Source: Eutreptiella sp. 'Long Island Sound 2002' (lineage: Eukaryota; Euglenozoa; Euglenophyceae; Eutreptiales; Eutreptiaceae). Taken from it: a DNA stretch of 64,000 nt. The stretch spans positions 177,218,341-177,282,340 of the forward strand of contig OZ038378.1 of assembly GCA_964036045.1 (NCBI GenBank), read 5' to 3'. Under the pieces are notes generated by a model. That model saw only the letters and a program-made list of their open reading frames with translations. It searched no databases and was not told the origin of the DNA. The translations under genes were made by a program, and so were the position numbers. This document shows positions 1 through 10,346 of the stretch, one piece after another (positions within the stretch are counted from its first letter, which is position 1; every line of letters starts with the position of its first letter).

Positions 1-756
1 CTCTCGACAAAAATCGGCCCACCTGGCTGCCACCATAGCTGCAGACACCGCCAGTGTGGGTCAGCCTCAAGCTGGGGAGGGGGTCTGGTCATATCGCAAC
101 CATCATTCCTCACTGTTATTTCATTTTTGGGGGGAGTCAGAACTCGGTAAGCTAGCAAAGCCCTCATTCCAGATGGGACGCCAAAGAATTCATGAAATCC
201 CACTGATGTGCCACGGCGCGTCAATGGAAGTGCATGTGAAAGGGTGGAGCGGTGCCGCTATTACAAAGTGCAGGTGTCCCTATGACAATTGCGGGCATTT
301 GGTGAAACCTATGATGCACGTAGCAAAACCTAGTAAAATGTAGCAAAACATAGTAAAATGTAGTGAAACCTGGTACCTTAAAAATTTTTTTGAAAAAAGT
401 TTTTTTTTCTAGGTAAAAAAGGCAAAATTTTAAAAAAAGATTTCCTTACTGGGTCAATTCCTGGCCACCGTTGCCAGTGGCGCCCCACCCAGGCCGAACC
501 ATGCATGGTCTGAAGAGGGAGTTCATGTATGTTTCGAAACCCTTCGGAGGAGAGGGGGGGGGGGGGGTTGCAAAAGGGGACAAAATCAGAATTGGCTGCC
601 TAACCCCTGCCTTCTGGAGGGCCCACAAGTGGGCGGAAATGCTACGTCACCCCTGCATTCTCGATGATCCCCAACAAAGGGGACAAAATCAAAACACAAA
701 AAAAACAAAAACAAAATTTTCCCATGATGTCTATGACTCGGCCTCAGGGTCAACAG
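1..756. other. no gene recognised; A/T-rich intergenic DNA
   Basis: No coding region is supported. The stretch holds short direct repeats of a 'tagtaaaatgtag'-like phrase near 316-365, A and T runs at 375-440 and a G-run near 555-567. Reading frames here are short and overlap on both strands, with no recognisable domain. Confidence 0.6.
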
Positions 757-758
757 AT

Positions 759-831
759 TACCCCCAATGGGGTTTGAACCCATGACCTTCCGCTTGTGAA
801 GGCACTGCTTTACCCACTGGGGTATGGGGGT
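759..831 (-). tRNA. degenerate tRNA-like sequence (tRNA relic or tRNA-derived SINE head)
   Basis: Read on the minus strand from 831, the ends pair as a perfect 7-bp acceptor stem (ACCCCCA with TGGGGGT). A T arm with a 5-bp stem (ATGGG/CCCAT) and the loop TTCAAAC gives a good B box. The start resembles an A box (TACCCCAGTGGGTAAAGC). The D stem does not pair properly. The anticodon stem is ambiguous: one register puts CAC in a TTCACAA loop but its stem is poor. This is therefore more likely a relic or a transposon-borne copy than a working tRNA. It directly abuts the T-tract/GCGAAATC module at 835, and a fragment of its 5' end ('gggggtaatc') recurs at 1803 beside a second copy of that module. 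Confidence 0.4.
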
Positions 832-834
832 AAT

Positions 835-1615
835 CTTTTTTTTAGATGCGAAATCAAAACAGCTAAAAAATGAGCATAAACGGCTAAAAAATGAGCAAAA
901 ACATCTAAAAAATAAGATTTCGCATCTAAAAAAAAATTCTCTACTAAAAAAGAAGATTCCAAATAAACCCAAAATCTAGAAAAAAAGTCATTCGCATGTT
1001 AAAAACGTCAAAAAAGCAGAATCTTCTTTTTTAGATGGCCAGGTAAAAAGTGAGATTTTGGTAAAACTAAAGGAACACCAAGCCAGGGGTGGGGAGGGGA
1101 GGCAGAAATGCAATTCCCAGGGGCATCCCACCGGACAAATCATCCACATTCCCGAGCAAAACAAGGCCCAAAGCAAAAAACAGTAAACAATGCCAACAAG
1201 ACCGGAGCAGATGGCTGAGCACTTGCAGAACGTGCTGTTGCAGTACACACTACATTACGTGAAGATGATGTAACCCACTTGATGGCGTCGGGACATGCCA
1301 CTGTGCAAATGATGTACAAGACACCTTCTTTGTGGAGAAGGGCTAAAATGCCGTGGATTTTTGGAAATGCCAAACAAATACAGAACCAGCATCCCTCCCT
1401 GTGTGCTCCTTGGTCTGTCCATGTTGACCGCCATCTGAAGATATTTGGAACGAGCAAAACTTGAGCATGAAATTATGGGCAAAATTGTGCAGCCAGGCCA
1501 GGTGCAAGTGGAGAATAGTTGCGCCACACAGCAAATTGCCGAACAGCAAATGCTGTAACCTGGCCCATACATTGACATGCACACTGTGGCCAGTCGCATG
1601 TCAAGGAGCCAGGGT
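835..1615. repeat. interspersed repeat, copy 1 (T-tract/A-tract inverted module plus unique body)
   Basis: This is the first of two direct copies (the other is 1810-2760, offset about 1030 bp). It begins with a T-run followed by TTAGATGCGAAATC at 839-853, and the inverse GATTTCGCATCTAA lies at 917-930. Between and after these are many 'gctaaaaaatgagcataaa' phrases and poly-A tracts. The body at about 1260-1480 recurs at 2298-2515 and 24224-24465. Copy 1 lacks an internal stretch of about 100 bp present in copy 2 and lacks a 9-bp insertion that copy 2 has near 2190. It looks like a non-autonomous mobile repeat. No coding capacity is evident. Confidence 0.65.
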
Positions 1616-1809
1616 TGGGCAGTGTGTGGTCGTGCACTTTCCCCTAACATCGGCACCCAATTCAGCGAAAGTGAGCAAAATGTCCTGCCATGAGTACAAA
1701 GGATACAAGCGGCAGTACCCCACAACACAGTCACCCACACAACAACACAATGAGGCGTAACGAAAAATTTTGGGTTGACCAAGTGACGCCCCCCCCCCCC
1801 CCGGGGGTA

Positions 1810-2760
1810 ATCTTTTTTTTAGATGCGAAATCTTTTTTTTTAGATGCGCTAAAATTTAAGAAAAGTGCTAAAATTTAAGTCAAAACAGCTAAAAAATGAG
1901 CATAAACAGCTAAAAAATGAGCAAAAACATCTAAAAAAAAAAGATTTCGCATCTAAAAAAAAAGATTCTCTACTAAAAAAAAAGATTCCAACGAAACCAA
2001 AAATCTAAAAAAAAAGACATTCGCATGTTTAAAAACGTCAAAACAGCAGAATCTTTTTTTTTAGATGGCCAGGTAAAAAGGGAGATTTTGGTAAAACTAA
2101 AAGAACACAAAGCCAGGGGTGGGGAGGGGAGGCAGAAATGCAATTCCTAGGGGCACCCCACCGGACGAATCATCCACATTCCCGAGCAAACCCTGCAAAA
2201 CAAGGCACAAAGCAAAAAACAGTAAAGAATGCCAACAAGACCGGAGCAGATGGCTGAGCACTTGCAGAACATGCTGTTGCAGTACACACTACATTACGTG
2301 AAGATGATGTAACCCACTTGATGGCGTCAGGACATGCCACTGTGCAAATGATGCACAAGACACCTTCTTTGTGGAGAAGGGCTAAAATGCCGTGGATTTT
2401 TGGAAATGCCAAACAAATACAGAACCAGCATCCCTCCCTGTGTGCACCTTGGTCCGTCCATGTTGACCGCCATCTGAAGATATTTGGAACGAGCAACACT
2501 TGAGAATGAAATTATGGGCAAAATTGTGCACAGCCAGGCCAGGTGCAAGTGGAGAATCAGTTGTGCCACACAGCAAATTGGCGAACAGCATAAAAGGGCC
2601 AACCCAATTCTGAACCGCATGCCACCACTGGCTCACAATTCACAGCATTCCACGCCCAAATGGGCTTTGGTTTCTGGGTGCAGATGCTGTAAACTGGCCC
2701 ATACATTGACATGCACACTGTGGCCAGTCGCATGTCAAGGAGCCATGGCCGTACATGCGG
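1810..2760. repeat. interspersed repeat, copy 2
   Basis: Direct repeat of 835-1615. It has the same T-tract TTAGATGCGAAATC start, the same A-tract inverse at 1944-1957 and the same body. A C-run of about 14 precedes it. It keeps an internal block, starting near 2595, that copy 1 lost. Confidence 0.65.
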
Positions 2761-3259
2761 TTCACAGCGGTGCAGGAACAACCTGAAATTCCGAAACACG
2801 AAGCATTCTGCGACTTTGGACAATTTTACCCGAGGGTTGCTATATCCGTCGACGACTTTTATCTTTGGGACATAGAAGAAAATGTATTGCCTTGGATGCA
2901 ACAGACACAGTTGCACAGCCAGGCCAGGTGCAAGTGGAGAATCAGTTGTGCCACACAGCAAATTGGCGAACAGCATAAAAGGGCCAACCCAATTCTGAAC
3001 CGCATGCCACCACTGGCTCACAATTCACAGCATTCCACGCCCAAATGGGCTTTGGTTTCTGGGTGCAGATGCTGTAAACTGGCCCATACATTGACATGCA
3101 CACTGTGGCCAGTCGCATGTCAAGGAGCCATGGCCGTACATGCGGTTCACAGGCGGTGCAGGAACAACCTGAAATTCCGAAACACGAAGCATTCTGCGAA
3201 ATACATAGAAGAAAATGTATTGCCTTGGATGCAACAGACACAGTTGCACAGCCAGGCAG
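2527..3259. repeat. two ~288-bp direct repeats, offset 385 bp, with a shorter nested repeat
   Basis: 2527-2814 and 2912-3200 are nearly identical. A 55-bp piece at 2868-2923 recurs at 3203-3259, so the block grew by two staggered tandem duplications. Part of the same sequence recurs at 22598-22700, and 4061-4100 carries another fragment. The phrase 'gtctgaagtctgaagtctga' occurs at about 4115-4135 and again at 22545-22567 near those fragments, so both ends of this 18-kb span carry related repeat debris. Confidence 0.75.
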
Positions 3260-4371
3260 TGATGGATCTAACTGGGGGGGTGGGTGTCCCTCCCTACCCC
3301 CCCCCTCCCCCCCCCTGTTGTGACGAGGCGTCACAATATGCGTCACAAAAAAACCCGGTCACAGATTGAGCCACGCAGGGTGCCACGAGGCAGGCAGCAC
3401 ACCCCTTCACTTGAAGCATTCAATGCAAGCCATTGATAATTCCAAGAAACACTTTTTTGTCTTTTTTGCTGGTGCACCAGGGTTCTTATTCACTGTTACT
3501 GTCACTGTCAGTACCCAGTACCCACAGCTGCACCCACAGCACCCACAGCCAGAGCAATTGCTGCGGCGCGACAGGCTGCATGGCTGGTTTTTTTTCGGCA
3601 TGCCACGGCTGAAACACACGGCCAATCACACTGAAAACCCACCTTCTTTCGACCCATGACAGAACTATGACAACGGCTGTCGGAAGGATGCGACAGACAA
3701 ATGAGCTGCTGCGAATGTCGTCAGTCTTGAGAGCCTACAGAGAACACAGTGTCAGTTGACACCGCGTCTCATCTCTCTGTCGCAGCAGCAGAATGTCACA
3801 AAAACAGAATTGTCACAAAAACACAGGAAGCTCAGGAACACAAAGATGAGCAATCCAGAAACCATCCCGCATGCCCTCGGAAAGTACCACTGCCCTCGGA
3901 AATTACCACAGAGCCTTTTGGGTGTCACAATATTTTCAGAAAAGCTGTTTTCCCACTATTGCCTATTGTATTTTTTGTGACATGTCACAATTCACTACCC
4001 CCCCCCCCCTCCCCCCCCACCCCCACCCCCTGAGTGGCGCACAAATTAGATCCATCCCTGCAGCCAGGCCAGGTGCAAGTGGAGAATCAGTTGTGCCACA
4101 GCTATGTGTATAAAGTCTGAAGTCTGAAGTCTGATTTGGCATCTCGTGTCAAGGACATAAAATACAACACATCTCAGCAAAAGTCTGATAAAAGTGTGGT
4201 ACCCGACCCCTCCCTTCCTTCCTTCATCTCAGAAAGGGACAAGGAAAAGTCTGCCACTCCCCCCCCCCCCGCAACACAGCCACCCACCAGAAAAAAAACC
4301 ATCATGAAAACTGAAAGTTGGGAAGAATGGGAGACCATGCAACACAGGGGAACAGCCCCCCCCAAAGAAAA
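3260..4371. other. no gene recognised
   Basis: Mixed intergenic sequence with C-runs (3295-3317, 3998-4030, 4258-4271). Frames are short and proline-rich where they cross the C-runs. No domain is recognised. Confidence 0.55.
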
Positions 4372-4846
4372 AAAAAGGGTGGAAAAATGGAGCATTGGGG
4401 AAAATGGGAGGCCGGGAAAAATATTCCACTTAGGTGGTGTACCCCCACCCTTTGGATAAATATTCCATTGAGGTGGTGCCCCCCCCCCCCCCCCCTGTGG
4501 ACAAATATTCCACTGAGGTGGTGTACCCCCCCCCCCCTGTGGAAAAATGTTCCACTGAGGTGGTGTACGCCCCCCCCTCTGGATAGATATTCCACTGAGG
4601 TGGTGTACCCCCCCCCCTCAGGACAAATATTCCACTGAGGTGGTGCCCCCCCCCCGTGGAAAAATGTTCCACTGAGGTGGTGTACGCCCCCCCTCTGGAT
4701 AGATATTCCACTGAGGTGGTGCCCCCCCCCCCCCCCCCCTGTGGACAAATATTCCACTGAGGTGGTGCCCCCCCCCCCCCCCCTGTGGAAAAATGTTCCA
4801 CTGCTGGAGTACGCCCCCCCCTCTGGATAGGTGTTCCACTGAGGTG
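4372..4846. repeat. palindromic C-run minisatellite, left copy (10 units) flanking YR element 1
   Basis: Ten units of roughly 40-50 bp. Each has a quasi-palindrome of the form GTGGA-nAAAT-nTTCCAC, then 'tgaggtggtgtac' or 'tgaggtggtgcc', then a C-run of 7-20. The sub-variants (ataaat, acaaat, aaaaatg, atagat, caggac) occur in the same order as in the right-hand array starting at 10347, including the rare 'ctgctggagtacg' variant near the end. The unit-order match shows that the two arrays are copies of one another rather than independent expansions. Confidence 0.85.
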
Positions 4847-4931
4847 TTTGGTCTAAATTTACATCTGCCAACAAGCAAAAGCACATGCACACAGAAAACG
4901 ATAAGTAGCGTCGGTATGCGAGTCTGGGGCG
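4847..4931 (-). repeat. B2 terminal repeat of YR element 1
   Basis: 85 bp, matching 5095-5179 with about one substitution (gtatgcgag versus gtatgtgag). It is the outer 3' copy of the B pair. Confidence 0.85.
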
Positions 4932-5094
4932 TGATGTCGCATAAGGCAGCCTGTGCCATAGATACTGTCCAGGGTGGGTGGGTGGGCCATCGACATACAA
5001 AATATAAAAGACAATTGAGCGGACAATCAGTGCAGACACATATACACTCAATCTTGCACAGACCAAACTTGGGTTTGCTTATGGCAAACCTCAT
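4932..5094 (-). repeat. A2 region of YR element 1
   Basis: Segment between the two B copies. Positions 4987-5014 match 10304-10344 at the other end of the element, the expected A1/A2 relation. The rest of A1 is not recognisable at the 5' end, where the minisatellite begins. Confidence 0.55.
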
Positions 5095-5179
5095 TTTGGT
5101 CTAAATTTACATCTGCCAACAAGCAAAAGCACATGCACACAGAAAACGATAAGTAGCGTCGGTATGTGAGTCTGGGGCG
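5095..5179 (-). repeat. B1 repeat of YR element 1
   Basis: Inner copy of the 85-bp B repeat (see 4847-4931). It lies 3' of the RT-RNase H stop codon. Confidence 0.85.
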
Positions 5180-5453
5180 CAAACACTCCCCTACACCGAC
5201 ATGATAGCAGGCTGAATCTGCCCTGAAAAAAAAAAATAGATACCGGCCGCGCGCCTTGATCGGCCGCGCCGTCAGAACTATCGGGCGCCGTGCTCCCCGC
5301 TGGGCCCCGTCTGCACCCTCATCCGGCTCGGCCAAAGGTTGACCGTTGTGTTTGTTTGTAGCACCGGGCAAGGGCGCGTCAGAGGACACCGGCACGACGC
5401 CCAGCTATTGGCAGCCAACGGCCCAAGGACCAAACGCACGGCGTTACGGCACG

Positions 5454-7478
5454 TCAGGCAGGCTTCCGGACCTTCATGCCCACATGACCCTGCAGCTGCT
5501 TTATCACCGGTAGCTCCAACGTCCACACATGCTGGACTAACACCGTGGGGCCGCCCATAGCCAACCTCAGCCGACGTGTGGCCTCCTCTTGTGCTGCGGC
5601 ATAGTCCCCCCTCCACCCCGACTGGATACGGCTGAAAGGATCCGCCGGGTTGCATTCCCCTGGGACCCAGCACAGATACCACGACCTACGCGACCGCGTG
5701 CACGCGTATACCAGCCGTCGCAAAATTTTATTCTGCACTCGCAACCCCACACTCGCTTTTCCTGCCGCAAAACTTTGCAGTGCCGAAAAGTTATCTCCAA
5801 CCAGACCTACTCTGTCCCACCCCAATGCGGACACGAAATGCACTGCATACTCTAATGCCGCGAACTCTGCAATCTGCTGATGGCACAACACCTCATGTAC
5901 GATCCCTGCCCTTCCTCCCATTGTGTATCCCCACAGCGCCATCCTCCAGGTTCGCCCATCGCAGGCTCCATCAAAAAAAATGTACTCAGCCCAATCGCGC
6001 GGCCTCTTAAAAAAAACCAACGGCCTCCATGGCATCAGTCCCCATGGCAGCAAGCCCGCAAGGGTGTGCAACAAACGCAAGGGGGCGTCAGCCAACCACT
6101 GAGGCTGCCACAGTATATGCGCCCACACCGGCGCCACGAACGGCAGCACTCCCCAATTTGGGCGCACAAACCACAGCAACCTGCCCAAAAAGCGTAGCAA
6201 ACGGCGGCGTGTACAAGGGCCTACAGCCAGTTGCCACCAGCGCGCCACCAAAGCTTGCCAATTTCCGCGCGCCGTGGACACAGTGGCAGCCTGGAAATCG
6301 AAAAACTTTCCAATCCATGCCAAACCAACGGCGGCCTCCAAGGTGCTTTTTGGACTGACAATGGCCCCTTCCTCCCTCAGGCGTGAAGCAACAACACCCG
6401 CCTGCATACTAACCCACTTCCTGCCATACCCAATGATAAACACATCGTCCAGGTAGACAAGCACCAAGACCCCGTGCACCCTCGCGCTCTGCACCAGCCT
6501 GACCATCACGGCCTGGCAAATGGCTGGACTGTGGGTCCACCCGAACGGGAGACAATCAAAACTATACAATACTCCATCCACTGAAACTCGAAAGGCGTCA
6601 GTAAATTCAACAGGGGTCTTCAGAGACCAAAAACAATTACTAAGATCGATATGACATGCACACAAAACAGGCTCTTCCCCCACACAGGGCGGGTCAGCTT
6701 TCAGCGACGCCATCTGGTGAAGAAGAAAGATGACATTATCCCCCACCACCCCCGCACAACCGGCTGGAACGAAATCCAAATGTATATTCCAATGCACAAT
6801 CTGTAAAAAAGCGACAAGCTCAACGCTTGGCAATCGCAAGGGGGGGCTGTCGCACCCCTGGGCCTTGTTGAAAAAGACCATGTTGCAAATACAGCTTGCC
6901 TTTTCGCTGTTTTTCGGGATAGCGAAAAGGGACCCATTGGGGCCCAAACCGTCCGCAAGACAGGGGCACAGTACCCCTTGCTGTACCAATGCCCTGGCCA
7001 GGACCGCAGACTGGCCCGTTACAGGCGCCAGAGAAGAAAAGGACCGCCTGCTCACCTCGCCAAAGTTACCCGGCACCAATGCCTCCCAAATATCGGGGGG
7101 GATGCGGACATTACCCACAGGTCCCACCCCCCGTTCTAAAATGGTCGTAGTTAATGGCACCACAATTAACTTTGGGGAAGTGGAGTCTCGCAACCAGATC
7201 AGCCACGCGTCCCTCGTGAGCTGCACAAAAAACTGACCGATATGTACCCCAGGGTGCGGTATCCCTAACTCTGACGAATGCCTCCACATCCTGAGCACCA
7301 GCACCAGCAGCCGTCCCAGGATCCAGCCATCATCGCCTCCGCTGCTTGGCGGGAGGTCGATCACCTCCCGCAGCTTGCTGCACCACTCCCGAACCGCTCC
7401 GTCCCGTACTCGCTGCAGGATCCACTCAGCCAACTCGGGGCCCCAGGGCTGCCGATGCCACGGGGCTGGCACTGCCAT
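5454..7478 (-). CDS. reverse transcriptase-RNase H of YR element 1
   Basis: 674 codons from the ATG at 7478, which overlaps the end of the YR frame by 53 bp. The frame is open further upstream, but that part is only the shadow of YR. RT: palm motif A is HIDLSNCFW (Asp about residue 278), then CLPFGWTHSPAICQ about 309-322, then YLDD 342-345. RNase H: FFDGACDG (Asp about 503), a Glu in IAEFAALEYA about 536-545, LVGDNFSA (Asp about 562), and the DIRS-type end motif WVPGECNPADPFSR about 604-617. Catalytic residues of both domains are present, so this is the most intact gene of the element. It would make the cDNA from the element RNA in the nucleus or cytoplasm. The stop is TGA. Confidence 0.88.
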   Translation of the reverse strand: MAVPAPWHRQPWGPELAEWILQRVRDGAVREWCSKLREVIDLPPSSGGDDGWILGRLLVLVLRMWRHSSELGIPHPGVHIGQFFVQLTRDAWLIWLRDSTSPKLIVVPLTTTILERGVGPVGNVRIPPDIWEALVPGNFGEVSRRSFSSLAPVTGQSAVLARALVQQGVLCPCLADGLGPNGSLFAIPKNSEKASCICNMVFFNKAQGCDSPPLRLPSVELVAFLQIVHWNIHLDFVPAGCAGVVGDNVIFLLHQMASLKADPPCVGEEPVLCACHIDLSNCFWSLKTPVEFTDAFRVSVDGVLYSFDCLPFGWTHSPAICQAVMVRLVQSARVHGVLVLVYLDDVFIIGYGRKWVSMQAGVVASRLREEGAIVSPKSTLEAAVGLAWIGKFFDFQAATVSTARGNWQALVARWWQLAVGPCTRRRLLRFLGRLLWFVRPNWGVLPFVAPVWAHILWQPQWLADAPLRLLHTLAGLLPWGLMPWRPLVFFKRPRDWAEYIFFDGACDGRTWRMALWGYTMGGRAGIVHEVLCHQQIAEFAALEYAVHFVSALGWDRVGLVGDNFSALQSFAAGKASVGLRVQNKILRRLVYACTRSRRSWYLCWVPGECNPADPFSRIQSGWRGDYAAAQEEATRRLRLAMGGPTVLVQHVWTLELPVIKQLQGHVGMKVRKPA

Positions 7479-8580
7479 GTCTACGCACCTTGACGGTGCG
7501 GCGCACCGGGACTCCAGGTCGCTGAGGCGTGTCATCATCCGACAGTACAATGCACGCTCGCTTGGACCCAACGTCAGGCTGCTGCTCCACAGTTTGCTGT
7601 CCGTCCCGAAATAACTCCGAAATCGCCGCAGGCCAGAAGTCGTGCCCTCGCACCGTGCGCTTAACGAACTTGGAGGGTCCCTCTGGCCATGGTAGTCTGA
7701 TGGAGGTCCAGATTTTATACTCTTCAGGTGGCTGTGCGTAGTCCTCCGCCACCCTCCGTGATTTCCATCGTCCCCACCATTGCCGGATTTCCGCAGGGAG
7801 GGCGAGGTACTTCTGCAGGGCAGCACCCCCGCGTTTCCAACAATGCCACCTGTGATTGGTGTACTCCGTTCCCCTGAACCCGAATTCCAGGAATGACTCC
7901 AACCATGGCGATCCGGAAGGGCACATGATGGGCGACCTGCGACGACCTGTGGACCCATAGTCACGGAGCCACCTGGCCCATTTTGCGGAGTACGGGCCCA
8001 GTTCTCGCTGAACAACCTTGTCACCGTTCTTGTTGCATCTGAACCATATAGCCTCGTCCTCGATCCCTCGTCGTCGAACCCCGGCCGCCTCCCCCACCCG
8101 CTACAGACGGGTGAAGGAGAGGACGGCCAAGGCGAACCCGGACCACTGCTCCTTGGTTCGACAGGATTGGGCAAGTATGGACAGTGCCTCCAGTCCTCCA
8201 TACGGTCGCTGATCCTCCGTGTTGCGGATGGTGGACTTCGCCATGCGCCAATGCCTGGCCTGGACCACCCCAGCGATCCACCCCAAGTCCTCCAGGGCCC
8301 GTACCGCGCTGATAGCCCCTCGCATGTATGACCTCGACCTGCCCTTGGCGAAGAGCGCACGTAAGTATCGGTCCAGCAATTTTGACTTATCGACATCCGG
8401 CTGCGAGGCTGCGAGTAACCCCAATGCCCGGATGTGAACGGCATAGTTGCTTCTGGTGCCAACGCTCCATGACATGGCGACAAGCGCATCGGAATACTTT
8501 GCCGGGTCTTGTCGATTGAGTCGCTTCCACGCCGCCCACCACGATGACCAGTCTGCCGACTCTCCCAGTACTCCCTCCAT
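7426..8580 (-). pseudogene. tyrosine recombinase of YR element 1, one in-frame TAG
   Basis: Starts at the ATG at 8580, 66 bp after the gag stop, and runs to TGA at 7426. An N-terminal SAM-like/core-binding region (residues 1-125) is followed by the catalytic domain. At codon 160 (8103-8101) a TAG sits where the related element 2 has Leu, immediately before the catalytic box I Arg (RVGEA). After the TAG the same frame continues with box II (HCWKRGGAA), GRWKS and the tyrosine motif AEDYA. In box II the Arg of the usual HxxR is Lys here, whereas element 2 keeps HAWR. A basic tail follows. The protein would integrate a circular DNA copy. Either a nonsense mutation or stop-codon recoding has to be assumed, and the K substitution may by itself weaken activity. 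Confidence 0.82.
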
Positions 8581-8646
8581 CTCTCCCGACGGCGTCTCAC
8601 CGACTGTCCCCCTCTCCCCCTGTTCTTCCCCCCCTTTTGGGTACCG

Positions 8647-10028
8647 TCACTCGTAGTATGGGCAGGCAAAAAACCAATGCTTCTTGCCCGGCGCTCCATG
8701 GCTCTTGCACGTGCGGCAACCCGTAGCCGGCGGATCCGTCATGTTGGTCCTCTGCTGATTATTGTTCTTCGGGATCCAAATCCTACGTCCGTTCTCGTAC
8801 GAGAACCTGCTCCGCAGGCTAGCCAGACGGCGACGGACTTCCTCCACAGGGACCGTAGTGTCCCCAAAATTTTCTGGCGGCTCTCCCACTTCCTTTGGGG
8901 TCTCACCCCCACGCCCACCTCCGGTGTGCTGATGGTATGATTCTCCGTACGTCCCCATCGCCGACACCAGCAGGATCCACAGTCCCTCCACGTAATTGGC
9001 CACCAAGGCCGGAATCGGGGGGTTCCCCCACCGTCCGACCCATCCATGGGGGCGGTCACGGCCTCCAGCCAAGCAGGGGAGGTCCAGACCTCTTTGTTCT
9101 GCGCCTTCTCCGGAGACATAACCAACTCTTCTTGGAGGTCAGACGATTTCCAGGCTGAGGTGCACTCCATCAGTTTGGGATCCACCTTTTGCCCGTCCAG
9201 GACGGCCTTAAAAAATACCAATAAACGGCATACCCACTGCGGTTTATGATCCATCTCCATCAAAATGGATAGCTCCTTGTGGCTCAACTTGGGGATCTTT
9301 CTGGAGGGCTCACTCTTCCCCAGCTGCACCTCTTCCAACCGCTGCTCCAACATCTCCAGCTTTTTCAGGACCTCGCTGATACCACTCGGCGACTGCTCAT
9401 TGTTCTCCTCCACCGCCTTAGCGAAATTACCCGTATCCACGTCGAATCGCAGGTCCTCCAGCAGGCAATAACACGCTATGTACTCCACCAACTCCACCGT
9501 TGTGAGCTCCAGCCCATGCGCCTTGACAGCCTTCTCCACCCACTCTTCCTTTCGATCACTCAACTTGTTGAGGTCAGTCTGGATCTCCATGCGCAGCCTC
9601 ATAAAATCCTTTTGAGGCGCCACCAGGCTCCATTGGGCGTGCAGCCCCGACTGCGTATACTCCCGGAAAGAGATCATCTTCTTTCCTTTTCCTTTATCCT
9701 TCTTCGCAGCCTTGGCCCCCGACGGGGAGCCCTCCCGCGCAGTACCCTTGCGCCCCGCCTCCTCCCGTAAGGCCTCCTCCATACCCCCGACTCCACGCAA
9801 ACGCACCTGCACATGACTCCCGCTCTGGGGCACCTTCATGTCGTCTGCGAGGGCACGCCCCTCGCACAACATCCAAAAATCGTCATCGCCACAGCCCCAC
9901 AGCCTGACAACTGCACAGCGCAGCTGGCGTGCTCCTTCGCAGGGAACCTGCACCCAACCCCGCGGGCCTTGTAACCAAACGTGGGGGGGGGGCGGGGCGT
10001 GTGGCCGATCCGCCCGTGGCAGAACCAT
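8647..10028 (-). pseudogene. Gag-like ORF1 of YR element 1, frameshifted
   Basis: First ATG at 10028, just inside the ~33-bp repeat. The first ~340 codons encode a basic Lys-rich patch (AAKKDKGKGKKM) and predicted helical or coiled-coil stretches (EVLKKLEMLEQRLEEVQLG). Around 9012-9025, at a C6 run on the coding strand, the sensible reading shifts by one (-1 direction). From there the other frame gives ALVANYVEGLWILLVSAMGTYG, then a zinc-finger-like CRTCKSHGAPGKKHWFFAC and a TGA at 8647. The Cys/His cluster near the C terminus and the position ahead of YR support a Gag-type nucleic-acid-binding role. The shift could be an indel in this copy, an assembly error in a homopolymer, or programmed; it is not a classic slippery heptamer. 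Confidence 0.65.
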
Positions 10029-10303
10029 CACCCCGTCCCCCTGAGCTAACCCCCCTGGTTGGGCCAAAGATTGACCGCTGTGTTTGTTTTGGACACCACG
10101 GGGGGTCGCCCAAGGTTCAAGGGATCAGGCGTTCAGATGGCGCGTCCCGGCAATCCCCGTCCCCCTCTTGCCTCGGCGTAGGGCTTCACTCAGCTCAATC
10201 GATTGCCCGGCTTTTGACCTGCTGGCCGGTTTCCCCCCAACACGCGCTCCTCCGGGCTCGCCCTGTCGAGGCACCAGCCCACGGGGCAATTGGAAAGCAT
10301 TCC

Positions 10304-10346
10304 CCATCGACATACAAAATGTAAAAGACAAAATATAAAAGACAAC
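10304..10346 (-). repeat. A1 remnant at the 5' end of YR element 1
   Basis: 'ccatcgacatacaaaat' followed by two 'taaaagacaa' phrases matches 4987-5014 in A2. It abuts the minisatellite directly. Confidence 0.55.

Larger units (their letters stand above)
4847..10346 (-). mobile_element. YR retrotransposon 1, PAT/Kangaroo-like (split direct repeats)
   Basis: Element of about 5.5 kb read on the minus strand: gag (10028-8647), YR (8580-7426), RT-RNase H (7478-5454). The 3' end has the split-repeat order B1 (5179-5095), A2 (5094-4932), B2 (4931-4847). The two B copies are 85 bp with about one difference. The 5' A1 is only partly recognisable: about 30 bp at 10304-10344 matches 4987-5014 inside A2. 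An internal ~33-bp direct repeat (5330-5362 and 10062-10094) lies just outside the coding region at both ends. Presence of YR rather than a DDE integrase, with split repeats, is diagnostic of the PAT-like group of DIRS-order elements. Gag is frameshifted and YR carries a stop, so this copy is probably defective unless recoding occurs. Confidence 0.85.

Noticed and set aside
1255-1782. 175-codon minus-strand frame and its relatives at 2327 and 24135
   Set aside because: Overlapping frames on both strands of an interspersed repeat, broken differently in each copy, with no domain.
4302-5066. Gly/His-rich 254-codon frame with repeats of the type TTSVEYLSRGGG (and 303 codons at 10405-11316)
   Set aside because: It is the translation of the C-run minisatellite; frame continuity depends on the exact length of each C-run, and parallel frames in other phases look the same.
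7478-8699. N-terminal extension of the element 1 RT frame up to 8699
   Set aside because: It overlaps the YR gene in another frame and has no RT-like sequence; the ATG at 7478 right at the YR end is a better start.
9010-9030. programmed -1 frameshift in gag 1
   Set aside because: There is only a C6 run and no classic slippery heptamer with downstream structure that I can demonstrate; an indel is simpler.
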